DNA of 26,491 nucleotides from Rhodobiaceae bacterium (GTDB lineage: Bacteria > Pseudomonadota > Alphaproteobacteria > MED-G09), in contig PAGD01000011.1 in the NCBI GenBank assembly GCA_002704345.1, positions 21,501 through 47,991 on the forward strand. Direction: 5' to 3'. The notes under the pieces are model-generated. The model did not search any database. It was not told where the DNA came from and worked only from the letters and a program-made list of their open reading frames with translations. The first letter of the stretch is position 1, and each line of letters starts with the position of its first letter. The position numbers and the translations under genes were made by a program. Shown here one piece after another: positions 8,493 through 15,600 of the stretch.

Positions 8493-8681
8493 CTAATTTT
8501 TATACTTATATAACGTTCCGCAATATGGACAAACTATTTCACCCTTGCTTCCTATATCGAGATAAGTATGAGGATGATCATGAGGAGGTTTTGCTCCAAG
8601 ACAATTAAATTTTTTAAATTTAATTACAATGGTTTTTTTTCCAGAGTCATTAGTCATTCTAGGTATTTGATTATTTTTCAT
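8493..8681 (-). CDS. CHCC zinc-finger protein (NDUFS6 C-terminal-like)
   Basis: A 62-residue protein with one zinc site in the order Cys27-x8-His36-x14-Cys51-x2-Cys54, within HPHTYLDIGSKGEIVCPYCGTLYKY. This is the zf-CHCC family, related to the C-terminus of the mitochondrial complex I accessory subunit NDUFS6 and common as a stand-alone gene in alphaproteobacteria. A role with NADH dehydrogenase is inferred from that similarity only. The frame is open upstream into the SDR gene, but the ATG at 8681, 16 bases after the SDR stop, gives the usual length. No strong Shine-Dalgarno sequence is visible, so translation may depend on coupling to the SDR gene. It converges on tRNA-Leu. Confidence 0.88.
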   Translation of the reverse strand: MKNNQIPRMTNDSGKKTIVIKFKKFNCLGAKPPHDHPHTYLDIGSKGEIVCPYCGTLYKYKN

Positions 8682-8697
8682 ATTGAAATTTCCATTA

Positions 8698-9474
8698 TTA
8701 TCGAGGAAGTGATAGGTGCATGCCTGCATCTGAAATCAATGTTTCACCCGTTATATGCTCTCCACCCTCCAAACAAAAAAATACAACTGACTTAGCAATA
8801 TCATTAGGAGTTCCAGCTCTTTTAAGTGGTGTTATTTCTTCTTGATCTTTAACGATTTTATTAAATTTTTCTTCACCAAATCTATCTAAAAACCATCCAG
8901 TTCCAATAAATCCAGGGCACACAGTATTAACTCTTATTTCTGGGCCCAAGGCTTTAGCAAGAGATAAGGTCATAGTATTTAAAGCACCTTTAGATGCAGC
9001 ATAGGCAATAGATGATCCAATTCCAGTTATTCCAGCAATTGATGAAACATTTACCACGCTACCAAATTTATTTTTTTTCATATAGGGCTCTACAGCTCTT
9101 ATCATTTGATATGGACCTATAACATTTACCTTATATATATTGATGAAATCTTCATCTGTTAATGCATCCAATTTTTGATGATTAGCGAATTTGGTTGTAC
9201 CAGCATTATTAACGAGTATGTCAATTTTTTTAAACTTTTTGATGGTTTCGCTAACTAAATATTTACAATCTTTATCATCTGAGACGTTAGCTTTGAGGCA
9301 TAATGTTTCAATATCATAACTTTCACAAATTTTTTGAACTTTTTTTGCCTCTTCTTCATTCTTTGAGTAATTAATAACGACATTAATACCTTTTTTTGCT
9401 AATTGAATTGCTACAGATGCCCCAAGACCCGCGGATGAACCTGTTACAATCGCTATTTTATCTTTATTTACCAT
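8698..9474 (-). CDS. SDR-family oxidoreductase (FabG-like)
   Basis: A 258-residue classical short-chain dehydrogenase. It has the dinucleotide-binding TGSSAGLG at residues 11-18, NNAG at 89-92, and the catalytic Ser145, Tyr158 and Lys162 in VNVSS and YAASK. The C-terminal PGFIGTGW and ETLISDAGMHLS are typical of 3-oxoacyl-ACP reductase-like enzymes. The substrate cannot be read from sequence; fatty acid, sugar or secondary alcohol are all possible. The frame extends to 9486, but the ATG at 9474 is preceded by GAGG six bases upstream and gives the normal N-terminus. The 129-bp gap to the divergent cysE is AT-rich and should hold both promoters. Confidence 0.92.
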   Translation of the reverse strand: MVNKDKIAIVTGSSAGLGASVAIQLAKKGINVVINYSKNEEEAKKVQKICESYDIETLCLKANVSDDKDCKYLVSETIKKFKKIDILVNNAGTTKFANHQKLDALTDEDFINIYKVNVIGPYQMIRAVEPYMKKNKFGSVVNVSSIAGITGIGSSIAYAASKGALNTMTLSLAKALGPEIRVNTVCPGFIGTGWFLDRFGEEKFNKIVKDQEEITPLKRAGTPNDIAKSVVFFCLEGGEHITGETLISDAGMHLSLPR

Positions 9475-9545
9475 TTGAATCCTCAAATTTAATGTTATAT
9501 ACGAATTTGTTATAATTAACTTTAATTATTTATAATAAATTAGGT

Positions 9546-9551
9546 TATAAT
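9546..9551 (+). promoter_or_regulatory. Possible -10 element upstream of cysE
   Basis: A perfect TATAAT at 9546-9551 lies 52 bases before the cysE ATG, in the SDR/cysE divergent gap. The base run 17 upstream (TAATTA) is a poor -35. A second TATAAT at 9511-9516 is also present. In such AT-rich DNA these hexamers are expected by chance, so support is weak. Confidence 0.22.
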
Positions 9552-9603
9552 ATTTAAGATTTTTTAATACATTTGTTTAAGTAAATTTATTTATTGGTGA
9601 TTT

Positions 9604-10353
9604 ATGTCTTCTTTAAAAGCGTCTAAAAGAAATTGCCCAATATGGGACAAACTTATTACAGAAGCTTATGGCGTTATTGATCGAGAGCCAAATTTAGAGG
9701 ATTTTTTTCAAAAAGCAATTCTTGGTTTTGAAGACATTGAATCCTCAATTTCTTACGTATTAGCTGATCAGCTTCAGCAAAATGATTGTGATTTGGAAAA
9801 AACCCAATCTATTATTTACAATGCCTTAATAGCTGAGCCTGATATCTATGAAAAAATATCTAAAGATATTAACACTGTTATAGAGCGAGACCCTGCGTGT
9901 ATAACCTATTATCAGCCAATTTTATTTTTTAAGGGATTTCAGTCTCTTCAGGTTTATCGTGCAGCAAACCATTATTGGAAAATCGGTAATATCGCAACTG
10001 CTTTTTATCTTCAGTCTAGAGCATCGCAAGTTTTTGATATTGATATTCATCCTGCCTCTGATATTGGAAAAGGCGTCTTAATGGATCATGCAACTGGCCT
10101 AGTTATAGGAGAGACTTCAAAAGTTGGAGATGGCACTTCTATTTTACATGGTGTCACGCTTGGCGGTACAGGAACTGTAACCGGCGACAGACATCCGAAA
10201 GTTGGAGAAAATGTTACTATCTCAGCAAATGTTTCTATTCTAGGAAATATTAATATTGGTGATAACGTGAAAATAGGAGCGGGGTCTCTAGTTCTTGAGA
10301 ATTTACCAGCAGGGTGTACTGCAGTTGGAGTTCCTGCTAAAATAATTAAATAA
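9604..10353 (+). CDS. cysE: Serine O-acetyltransferase
   Basis: Makes O-acetylserine from serine and acetyl-CoA, the first committed step of cysteine synthesis. The 249-residue protein has the N-terminal helical SATase domain (about 1-140) and a C-terminal left-handed beta-helix of hexapeptide repeats. The catalytic Asp147/His162 pair lies in DIHPASDIGKG and DHATGLVIGE, and GGTGTVTGDRHPKVG forms the acetyl-CoA loop. The end GVPAKIIK lacks a long tail with a terminal Ile; the C-terminal Ile of longer homologues is what binds cysteine synthase. It is the first gene of a seven-gene plus-strand run, followed 15 bp later by a DUF3126 gene. Confidence 0.97.
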   Translation: MSSLKASKRNCPIWDKLITEAYGVIDREPNLEDFFQKAILGFEDIESSISYVLADQLQQNDCDLEKTQSIIYNALIAEPDIYEKISKDINTVIERDPACITYYQPILFFKGFQSLQVYRAANHYWKIGNIATAFYLQSRASQVFDIDIHPASDIGKGVLMDHATGLVIGETSKVGDGTSILHGVTLGGTGTVTGDRHPKVGENVTISANVSILGNINIGDNVKIGAGSLVLENLPAGCTAVGVPAKIIK

Positions 10354-10368
10354 TACGAGTAATTTTTT

Positions 10369-10776
10369 ATGCAAAATGATGAAATATTAATAGTTCAGAA
10401 TTATCTTAGAGAAACTTTTTCAAATGATGAAATACAAATAAGAAAATCTGACTCAGACATAAATCTTTGTAATATATTTATCAGTAATATTTCAGTTGGA
10501 AATATTTTAAGGGACGAGGATCCTGATGACGACGAGATATCTTATTCTTTGAATATTCCAATTTCTCTTTCTTCAGATAACGAGATGACACACAGTCAAT
10601 ATTTAACTAAACTTTTTAATAATGATAATATTATATTAAGCGGAAGAGGATCAATAGATGACTCACAAGAGGTTTATTTAAAGCAGGATAACGATGAAGA
10701 GTACATAGGTATTATCTATAAAGATGATAGCGCCTCTTTTTCTTTTACAATGTCGATTCTCGATTTTGATTTATAG
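10369..10776 (+). CDS. DUF3126-family protein with two tandem copies of the domain
   Basis: A 135-residue acidic protein of unknown function. The C-terminal half (about 70-135) matches what I recall of DUF3126, a single domain of about 70 residues encoded beside cysE in alphaproteobacteria: YLTKLFNNDNI, then SQEVYL, EYIGIIYKDD and SFSFTMSILDFDL. The N-terminal half repeats the pattern with YLRETFSNDEI at about 12-22, then VGNILRDEDPDDD and SYSLNIPISL at about 43-67. The protein is therefore an internal duplication with a diverged first copy. There is no signal peptide or membrane segment. The gene sits 15 bp after cysE and 14 bp before the carbonic anhydrase, so a link to cysteine synthesis is suggested by context only. 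Confidence 0.78.
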   Translation: MQNDEILIVQNYLRETFSNDEIQIRKSDSDINLCNIFISNISVGNILRDEDPDDDEISYSLNIPISLSSDNEMTHSQYLTKLFNNDNIILSGRGSIDDSQEVYLKQDNDEEYIGIIYKDDSASFSFTMSILDFDL

Positions 10777-10790
10777 GCAAAAATGTTCTT

Positions 10791-11327
10791 ATGGCAATAT
10801 ATGAGCTAGATGATAAAAAACCCAATTTACCTTCCAAAGGTAATTATTGGATAGCACCTAATGCAAGTGTGATTGGAAACGTGACGCTTCATGAAAAAGC
10901 AAGTGTTTGGTTTAATACTGTAATTAGAGGTGATTGTGAGCCAATTATCATTGGAAAAAAAACTAATATTCAAGATAGTAGTGTCCTTCATAATGACTAT
11001 GGCTTTCCGCTTATAATAGGTGAGGGAGTTACAATTGGTCATCAGGTCATGCTTCATGGATGTACAATAGGAGATAATTCTCTAGTGGGCATTGGTGCTG
11101 TTATTTTAAATGGAGCAAAAATTGGGAAGAATTGTTTAATTGGTTCAAAAGCACTAATTCCAGAAGGTAAAATTATCCCTGATAATTCTATGGTTGTAGG
11201 TATACCAGGAAGGGTTATTAAAACAATAGACTCTGATATGGAGTTATTTTTAAAGGCTTCAGCTGATCATTATTGTGAAAATTGGGAATTATTTAATAGT
11301 AAATTAAAATTAATTGAAGGGGAATAA
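10791..11327 (+). CDS. Gamma-class carbonic anhydrase family protein
   Basis: A 178-residue left-handed beta-helix protein of the gamma carbonic anhydrase family (YrdA/PaaY/Cam-like). The three metal-binding histidines are in place: His67 in VLHND and His84 and His89 in IGHQVMLHG, with the five-residue spacing of Cam. Hexapeptide repeats run from about 25 to 145. The ATG at 10791 starts MAIYELDDKKPNL, which resembles alphaproteobacterial members. Many short members lack the acidic loop of Methanosarcina Cam and show low or no CO2 hydration activity, so the activity is uncertain. The crotonase gene begins two bases after its stop, with AAGGGGAA near the end acting as its ribosome-binding site. 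Confidence 0.93.
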   Translation: MAIYELDDKKPNLPSKGNYWIAPNASVIGNVTLHEKASVWFNTVIRGDCEPIIIGKKTNIQDSSVLHNDYGFPLIIGEGVTIGHQVMLHGCTIGDNSLVGIGAVILNGAKIGKNCLIGSKALIPEGKIIPDNSMVVGIPGRVIKTIDSDMELFLKASADHYCENWELFNSKLKLIEGE

Positions 11328-11329
11328 TT

Positions 11330-12106
11330 ATGGATTATGAATACTCAAATGTCGAAAAAGAAGGAAAACTATGGATTATAACATTAAATAGGCCGGAGAG
11401 AATGAATGCACTTCATTCTCCTGCTCATTTTGAGCTTGAGGAGATTTTTAATAATTTTTCTGCTGATCCTGATGCTTGGGTTGCGATCATTACTGGTTCT
11501 GGAGACAGGGCTTTTTGCGCCGGTAATGATCTAAGGTATCAAGCTGAAGGTGGAAAGATGGAAAGAAATTCTACTGGTTTTGCAGGTCTAACCTCTAGAT
11601 TTGATCTTAAAAAACCTGTTATTGCAGCAGTAAATGGCGTTGCCATGGGTGGTGGTTTTGAAATCGCATTAGCGTGTGACTTAATAATTGCATCTGAAAA
11701 TGCTCGTTTCGCTCTACCAGAACCAAAAGTTGGTTTAGCTGCTCTCGCCGGAGGGATGCATAGACTACCAAGACAAATTGGTATGAAAAGAGCAATGGGT
11801 ATGATGTTAACAGGAAGAACAGTCGAAGCTAAAGAAGGACTTTCACTTGGCTTTATTAATGAGGTAGTTAATCATGAAGATCTTATGAATTCATCTAAGA
11901 AATGGGCAGAATCAATTATGGAGTGCTCACCAACATCAGTCAGAACTACTAAAGATGTTGCCATGTCCGGCTTGGATCATGCGAGTATAGAGAGTGCAAT
12001 GGAACAAAAATATGATTCTATTATAGGGTTATTTTCTGGAGAAGATTTTGTAGAAGGCCCCTTAGCTTTTTCAGAAAAGAGAAAACCAAAATGGACTGGT
12101 AAATAA
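11330..12106 (+). CDS. Enoyl-CoA hydratase/isomerase (crotonase) family protein
   Basis: A 258-residue crotonase. The oxyanion-hole regions are FCAGNDL at about 62-68 and VAMGGGFEIALACD at about 104-117. Both hydratase glutamates are present: Glu111 in GGGFE and Glu131 in ALPEPKVG. This suggests true hydratase activity on an acyl-CoA. ALPEPKVGL and RLPRQIG resemble CaiD-like (carnitinyl-CoA dehydratase) members as well as general enoyl-CoA hydratases, so the substrate is open. A CaiB/BaiF CoA-transferase is encoded at 20354 but too far away to imply a joint pathway. It lies two bases after the carbonic anhydrase gene and six before the HCCA-isomerase-like gene. Confidence 0.93.
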   Translation: MDYEYSNVEKEGKLWIITLNRPERMNALHSPAHFELEEIFNNFSADPDAWVAIITGSGDRAFCAGNDLRYQAEGGKMERNSTGFAGLTSRFDLKKPVIAAVNGVAMGGGFEIALACDLIIASENARFALPEPKVGLAALAGGMHRLPRQIGMKRAMGMMLTGRTVEAKEGLSLGFINEVVNHEDLMNSSKKWAESIMECSPTSVRTTKDVAMSGLDHASIESAMEQKYDSIIGLFSGEDFVEGPLAFSEKRKPKWTGK

Positions 12107-12112
12107 TAATTA

Positions 12113-12730
12113 ATGAAGAAAGTTGAATTTTTTTTCGATTGCTCATCTCCCTGGACCTATCTTGCTTTTCATAGATTTCAATCAATAATTAAAGAGGTAA
12201 ATGTGGATATTTACTGGAAACCAATTTTAGTTGGAGGTGTCTTTAATAAGGTAAATCAAGATGTATACAATAATAGATTAAATCCAAACCCTTTGAAATT
12301 TAAATATTCAAGAAAGGATCTTCAAGATTGGGCTAATTACTATAAAATTTCCATTAATTGGCCAAAAATTTTCCCCTTAAATGCAGTGAATGTTATGAGA
12401 GCTGTTATAGTTTCAGAGACATTCGATAAGCTTATCCCTTTTAGTTTATTGTGTTTTGAAAATTATTGGTCAAAAGGAATTGATATTTCCGATTTAAACA
12501 TTTTATCAGAGCTTGCTGAATCAATAGATATTGATAAAGAAATATTTCAAGAAGAAATTAAAAAGCAAAATACAAAAGATTTATTGAGAAGTAATACTGA
12601 CGAGTTAATTAATAGAGGAGGTTTTGGTTCTCCTACTATTTTTATAAACGGAGATGATATGTATTTTGGAAATGACAGAATGGAGCTGGTTAGAAAAAAA
12701 ATCATAGAAGAAACAAATGAAAATGAATAA
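12113..12730 (+). CDS. DsbA-fold 2-hydroxychromene-2-carboxylate isomerase-like protein
   Basis: A 205-residue thioredoxin-fold protein of the HCCA isomerase/GST-kappa group. It starts VEFFFDCSSPWTYLAFHRF, with Ser11 where the family keeps its glutathione-activating Ser, and has the C-terminal NRGGFGSPTIFINGDDMYFGNDR with the cis-Pro. The DsbA CxxC motif is absent, so it is not a disulfide oxidoreductase. Family members isomerise aromatic breakdown products or act as glutathione transferases; neither can be chosen here. No other naphthalene or aromatic catabolic gene is nearby. The last 14 bases overlap the next gene, and it lies six bases after the crotonase. Confidence 0.9.
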   Translation: MKKVEFFFDCSSPWTYLAFHRFQSIIKEVNVDIYWKPILVGGVFNKVNQDVYNNRLNPNPLKFKYSRKDLQDWANYYKISINWPKIFPLNAVNVMRAVIVSETFDKLIPFSLLCFENYWSKGIDISDLNILSELAESIDIDKEIFQEEIKKQNTKDLLRSNTDELINRGGFGSPTIFINGDDMYFGNDRMELVRKKIIEETNENE

Positions 12731-12974
12731 TTCAAAAAATTATTGGAGAGCGAATTTAAAAATTGTTTTAATTCTTTTATTCTTTTGGTTCCTTTCATCT
12801 TTTGGCGCTGGGATTTTATTTAGCGATCTGTTAGATAAAATTAAGTTTGGTGGTTTTAATTTGGGGTTTTGGTTTGCTCAACAAGGATCCATTTTTATCT
12901 TTGTTTTTCTAATTGTGGCCTATTGTGTCTTAATGAATAAGTTAGATAGAAAATATAGAGCAGGAAAAGATTGA
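12717..12974 (+). CDS. DUF4212 small membrane subunit of a sodium:solute symporter
   Basis: An 85-residue inner-membrane protein with two hydrophobic helices at about 13-33 and 50-70. It has the family features YWRANLKIVLILLFFWF, GFWFAQQGSIFIFVFLI and MNKLDRKYR. This family (DUF4212, sodium/substrate symporter small subunit) is encoded directly before a large SSS permease, as here. The start overlaps the end of the HCCA-isomerase-like gene by 14 bases, and an ATG two codons later is an alternative. Its TGA overlaps the permease ATG by one base (TGATG), suggesting coupled synthesis of the two subunits. Confidence 0.92.
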   Translation: MKMNNSKNYWRANLKIVLILLFFWFLSSFGAGILFSDLLDKIKFGGFNLGFWFAQQGSIFIFVFLIVAYCVLMNKLDRKYRAGKD

Positions 12975-14722
12975 TGGATTTACAGATACTGACTTATTTA
13001 ATGGCAGGTGCATCTTTTGCTTTGTATATAGGAATTGCTGTATGGTCTAAAGCCTCCTCGACTAATGAATTTTATGTTGCAGGAGGAGGAGTTCACCCAG
13101 TTGCCAATGGAATGGCAACTGCAGCTGACTGGATGTCTGCTGCATCCTTTATTTCTATGGCAGGAATTATTTCATTTATGGGTAAGGATGGTTCAGTTTA
13201 TTTGATGGGGTGGACTGGGGGCTATGTTTTGCTGGCTCTTCTTCTTGCCCCATATCTTAGGAAATTTGGAAAATTTACAGTACCAGATTTTATCGGGGAT
13301 AGGTATTATTCTAAATTAGCTAGATTCGTTGCTGTTATATGTTTGATTTTTGTTTCTTTTACTTATATTGCCGGTCAAATGAGGGGAGTGGGTATAGTTT
13401 TTTCTCGATTCTTAGAAGTTGATATAAATACTGGTGTCATAATTGGTATGGCGATAGTTTTTATTTATGCAGTCCTTGGCGGTATGAAGGGTATAACTTA
13501 CACTCAAGTAGCTCAATACTGTGTTCTTATTTTTGCATATATGGTTCCCGCTATTTTTATTTCTATTCTTATAACTGGCAATCCTGTTCCTCAACTGGGT
13601 TTTGGATCTAAAATTATTTCAGAAGATATATATTTATTAGATAAACTAAATAATATTTTAAATGATTTAGGCTTCAGTAATTATACAGATTCTACAAAAT
13701 CTAAAATAGACGTTTTTTGTATTACAGGAGCTTTAATGGCAGGAACGGCAGGTCTGCCTCATGTAATCGTTAGATTTTTTACAGTACCTAAAGTTCGCGA
13801 TGCGAGAGCATCGGCTGGCTGGGCGCTTTTATTTATTGCAATCTTATATACAACAGCACCAGCAGTTTCCTCCTTTTCTCGTCTAAATTTTATTAATACT
13901 ATTAATAATTCATCTTATGAAAGTACCCCTGTTTGGTTTAAAAACTGGGAAAATATTGGCCTAATTTCTTGGTCTGATAAAAATGATGACGGTATTATTC
14001 AATACGCGCCAGGAAACTCTTTAAATCCAATAAAACCTATTTTTTCAAATCAAAGAGGGGAAAATGGAGAAAGAATTGTTAGCAATGAGTTAACAAAAAA
14101 TAAGAATGAAGTTTATATTGATAGAGATATAATGGTTCTAGCTAATCCTGAGATCGCAAATCTTCCCAATTGGGTAATAGCACTTGTTGCATCTGGAGCA
14201 TTAGCAGCGGCACTTTCAACTGCTGCAGGTCTTTTGTTAGTTATATCCTCTTCAATTAGCCATGACTTAATGAAAAAAATCTTTAGACCTTCAATAACAG
14301 ATAAACAGGAATTATTTTTAGCTAGACTTTCTGCTGCTTTAGCAATTGGTGTTGCAGGTATATTTGGTATTTATCCTCCTGCCTTTGTTGCTCAAGTAGT
14401 GGCATTCGCTTTTGGTTTGGCGGCTTCATCAATTTTTCCAGCTTTAATTATGGGGATTTTTTCAAAAAGAGTAAATTCATCAGGGGCTATAATTGGAATG
14501 ATCTCAGGACTTTTATTTACCTCCTCTTATATTATATTTTTTAAATTTATTTCCCCAGACCTAAATTTTTCTGAAAATTGGTTTCTCGGTATTTCACCCG
14601 AAGGCATAGGTGTTGTAGGGATGATAATTAATTTTACTCTTGCAGTATTAATTTCTTTTTTTACAAAACCACCCCCTAATCACATCATTAGATTAATTGA
14701 TAATGTTAGAACTCCTGAGTAG
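12974..14722 (+). CDS. Sodium:solute symporter (SSS family), ActP-like large subunit
   Basis: A permease of about 582 residues with roughly 13 hydrophobic helices, in the SSS family and nearest the acetate/short-chain-acid (ActP, VC2705-like) branch that pairs with DUF4212. Typical segments are AADWMSAASFISMAGI in TM2, TYIAGQMRGVGIVFSRFL, GLPHVIVRFFTVPKVRDARASAGWAL and SGALAAALSTAAGLLLVISSSISHDL. A long extramembrane insert at about 310-385 contains an EF-hand-like acidic loop, DKNDDGIIQY. The substrate is not readable; acetate or another carboxylate is likely for the subfamily. I start at the ATG overlapping the DUF4212 stop rather than the TTG one codon earlier. The cell probably uses the pair for sodium-driven uptake of an organic acid. 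Confidence 0.93.
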   Translation: MDLQILTYLMAGASFALYIGIAVWSKASSTNEFYVAGGGVHPVANGMATAADWMSAASFISMAGIISFMGKDGSVYLMGWTGGYVLLALLLAPYLRKFGKFTVPDFIGDRYYSKLARFVAVICLIFVSFTYIAGQMRGVGIVFSRFLEVDINTGVIIGMAIVFIYAVLGGMKGITYTQVAQYCVLIFAYMVPAIFISILITGNPVPQLGFGSKIISEDIYLLDKLNNILNDLGFSNYTDSTKSKIDVFCITGALMAGTAGLPHVIVRFFTVPKVRDARASAGWALLFIAILYTTAPAVSSFSRLNFINTINNSSYESTPVWFKNWENIGLISWSDKNDDGIIQYAPGNSLNPIKPIFSNQRGENGERIVSNELTKNKNEVYIDRDIMVLANPEIANLPNWVIALVASGALAAALSTAAGLLLVISSSISHDLMKKIFRPSITDKQELFLARLSAALAIGVAGIFGIYPPAFVAQVVAFAFGLAASSIFPALIMGIFSKRVNSSGAIIGMISGLLFTSSYIIFFKFISPDLNFSENWFLGISPEGIGVVGMIINFTLAVLISFFTKPPPNHIIRLIDNVRTPE

Positions 14723-14752
14723 GAATTATTTTTAAAGGTCTTTATTATATAA

Positions 14753-14765
14753 ATATTGCCAATAT
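14753..14765 (+). repeat. Short inverted repeat between symporter and DUF4389 genes
   Basis: ATATTG C CAATAT is a perfect six-base inverted repeat around one base, 29 bases before the DUF4389 ATG region begins. It is too short for a terminator and lacks a T run. It could be an operator or a chance AT-rich palindrome; the rest of the 72-bp gap shows no clear promoter. Confidence 0.2.
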
Positions 14766-14794
14766 AGCCTATATGATTTAATTAATTATTTATT

Positions 14795-15118
14795 ATGGTT
14801 GAAAAAAAGAAATCAAAAAGTTCAAATACTCCTGATGTAGTATCACAATCTTCAGATGATAAATTTGCTCTTACTATAATGAATTTCTTTGTAGATGTTT
14901 TTTATAGCATTTTTTTTATTGTTCTTGCTTATATGGCTTTTTGGGTAATTGTTGTTCTTTCAGTTTTGGGTTTTATAGTCAGGGCTGTGGGATCTGAACA
15001 GCCAGAGGATTTAAAGAATTTCACTAAACGATTAACTTCGTTTATTTCAGAGTGTTTAAATTTTTCTTCAAATACTGTTAAGAATAAACCCTTTCCTTTT
15101 GGAAAATTTCCAGATTAA
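14795..15118 (+). CDS. DUF4389 membrane protein
   Basis: A 107-residue protein with a Lys/Ser-rich N-terminal 22 residues, one long hydrophobic region at about 26-57 (probably a pair of short helices), and a C-terminal part ending in NKPFPFGKFPD. The PFPF-x-x-(F/W)-P end after an amphipathic FTKRLTSFISECLNF stretch is characteristic of DUF4389 proteins, whose function is unknown. It stands alone on the plus strand, 72 bp after the symporter, and converges on hisI with a three-base gap. No Shine-Dalgarno sequence is visible before the ATG at 14795. Confidence 0.8.
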   Translation: MVEKKKSKSSNTPDVVSQSSDDKFALTIMNFFVDVFYSIFFIVLAYMAFWVIVVLSVLGFIVRAVGSEQPEDLKNFTKRLTSFISECLNFSSNTVKNKPFPFGKFPD

Positions 15119-15121
15119 AAA

Positions 15122-15598
15122 TTAAAGTTTAGTAGGATTTGGGGTATCCCCATATACTTCTAATGGATCAAATAATTTTTTGTCTTCTTCCCATTTTAAT
15201 TCTAAATTTTTGGATATTTTATTTTTTATTGGAATAGATCTATAAAAGCATGATTTATACCCAACGTGACAGCTTGCACCCGAGCCACCAACTTCAACTG
15301 ATAACCAGATAGAATCTTGATCATCATCAATTCTAATTTCTCTTACGGTTTGAATTAATCCAGAAGTTGCACCTTTGTGCCAAACCATTTGACGACTTCT
15401 GCTGAAGTAGTACGCCTCACCATTTTCGATAGTTTTAGTTAATGCTTCATCATTCATGTAACCTACCATTAACACCTCGTGAGTTTTAATATCAGTCGTT
15501 ACACATGGAATAAGTCCATTACTATCAAACTTTGGTGATAAACTATTTCCCTCTTCAACTTGTTCTACAGTCAATCTTTTGTGAAATTTCTCTGACAA
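15122..15598 (-). CDS. hisI: Phosphoribosyl-AMP cyclohydrolase
   Basis: Opens the purine ring of PR-AMP, the third step of histidine synthesis. The 158-residue protein is HisI only, without a fused HisE. MVGYMNDEAL, YYFSRSRQMVWHKGATSG and ASCHVGYKSCFYR are diagnostic. Cys110 and Cys117 are two zinc ligands. The Mg-binding acidic cluster reads DDDQD at 91-95, where the family normally has D-C-D-x-D, so the position of the third zinc-ligand Cys is Asp92 here. It follows folE with two bases between stop and start, a conserved alphaproteobacterial pairing. It converges on the DUF4389 gene. Confidence 0.96.
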   Translation of the reverse strand: MSEKFHKRLTVEQVEEGNSLSPKFDSNGLIPCVTTDIKTHEVLMVGYMNDEALTKTIENGEAYYFSRSRQMVWHKGATSGLIQTVREIRIDDDQDSIWLSVEVGGSGASCHVGYKSCFYRSIPIKNKISKNLELKWEEDKKLFDPLEVYGDTPNPTKL

Positions 15599-15600
15599 TA

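Noticed and set aside
9487..9603. Riboswitch or T-box upstream of cysE
   Set aside because: The gap is short and almost entirely A/T, with no stable hairpins or conserved motifs of known riboswitches.
12547..12798. Minus-strand open frame of 83 codons across the HCCA-isomerase/DUF4212 junction
   Set aside because: It is antisense to two genes with clear family matches. Its Ser/Phe-rich product is what antisense of AT-rich coding DNA gives.
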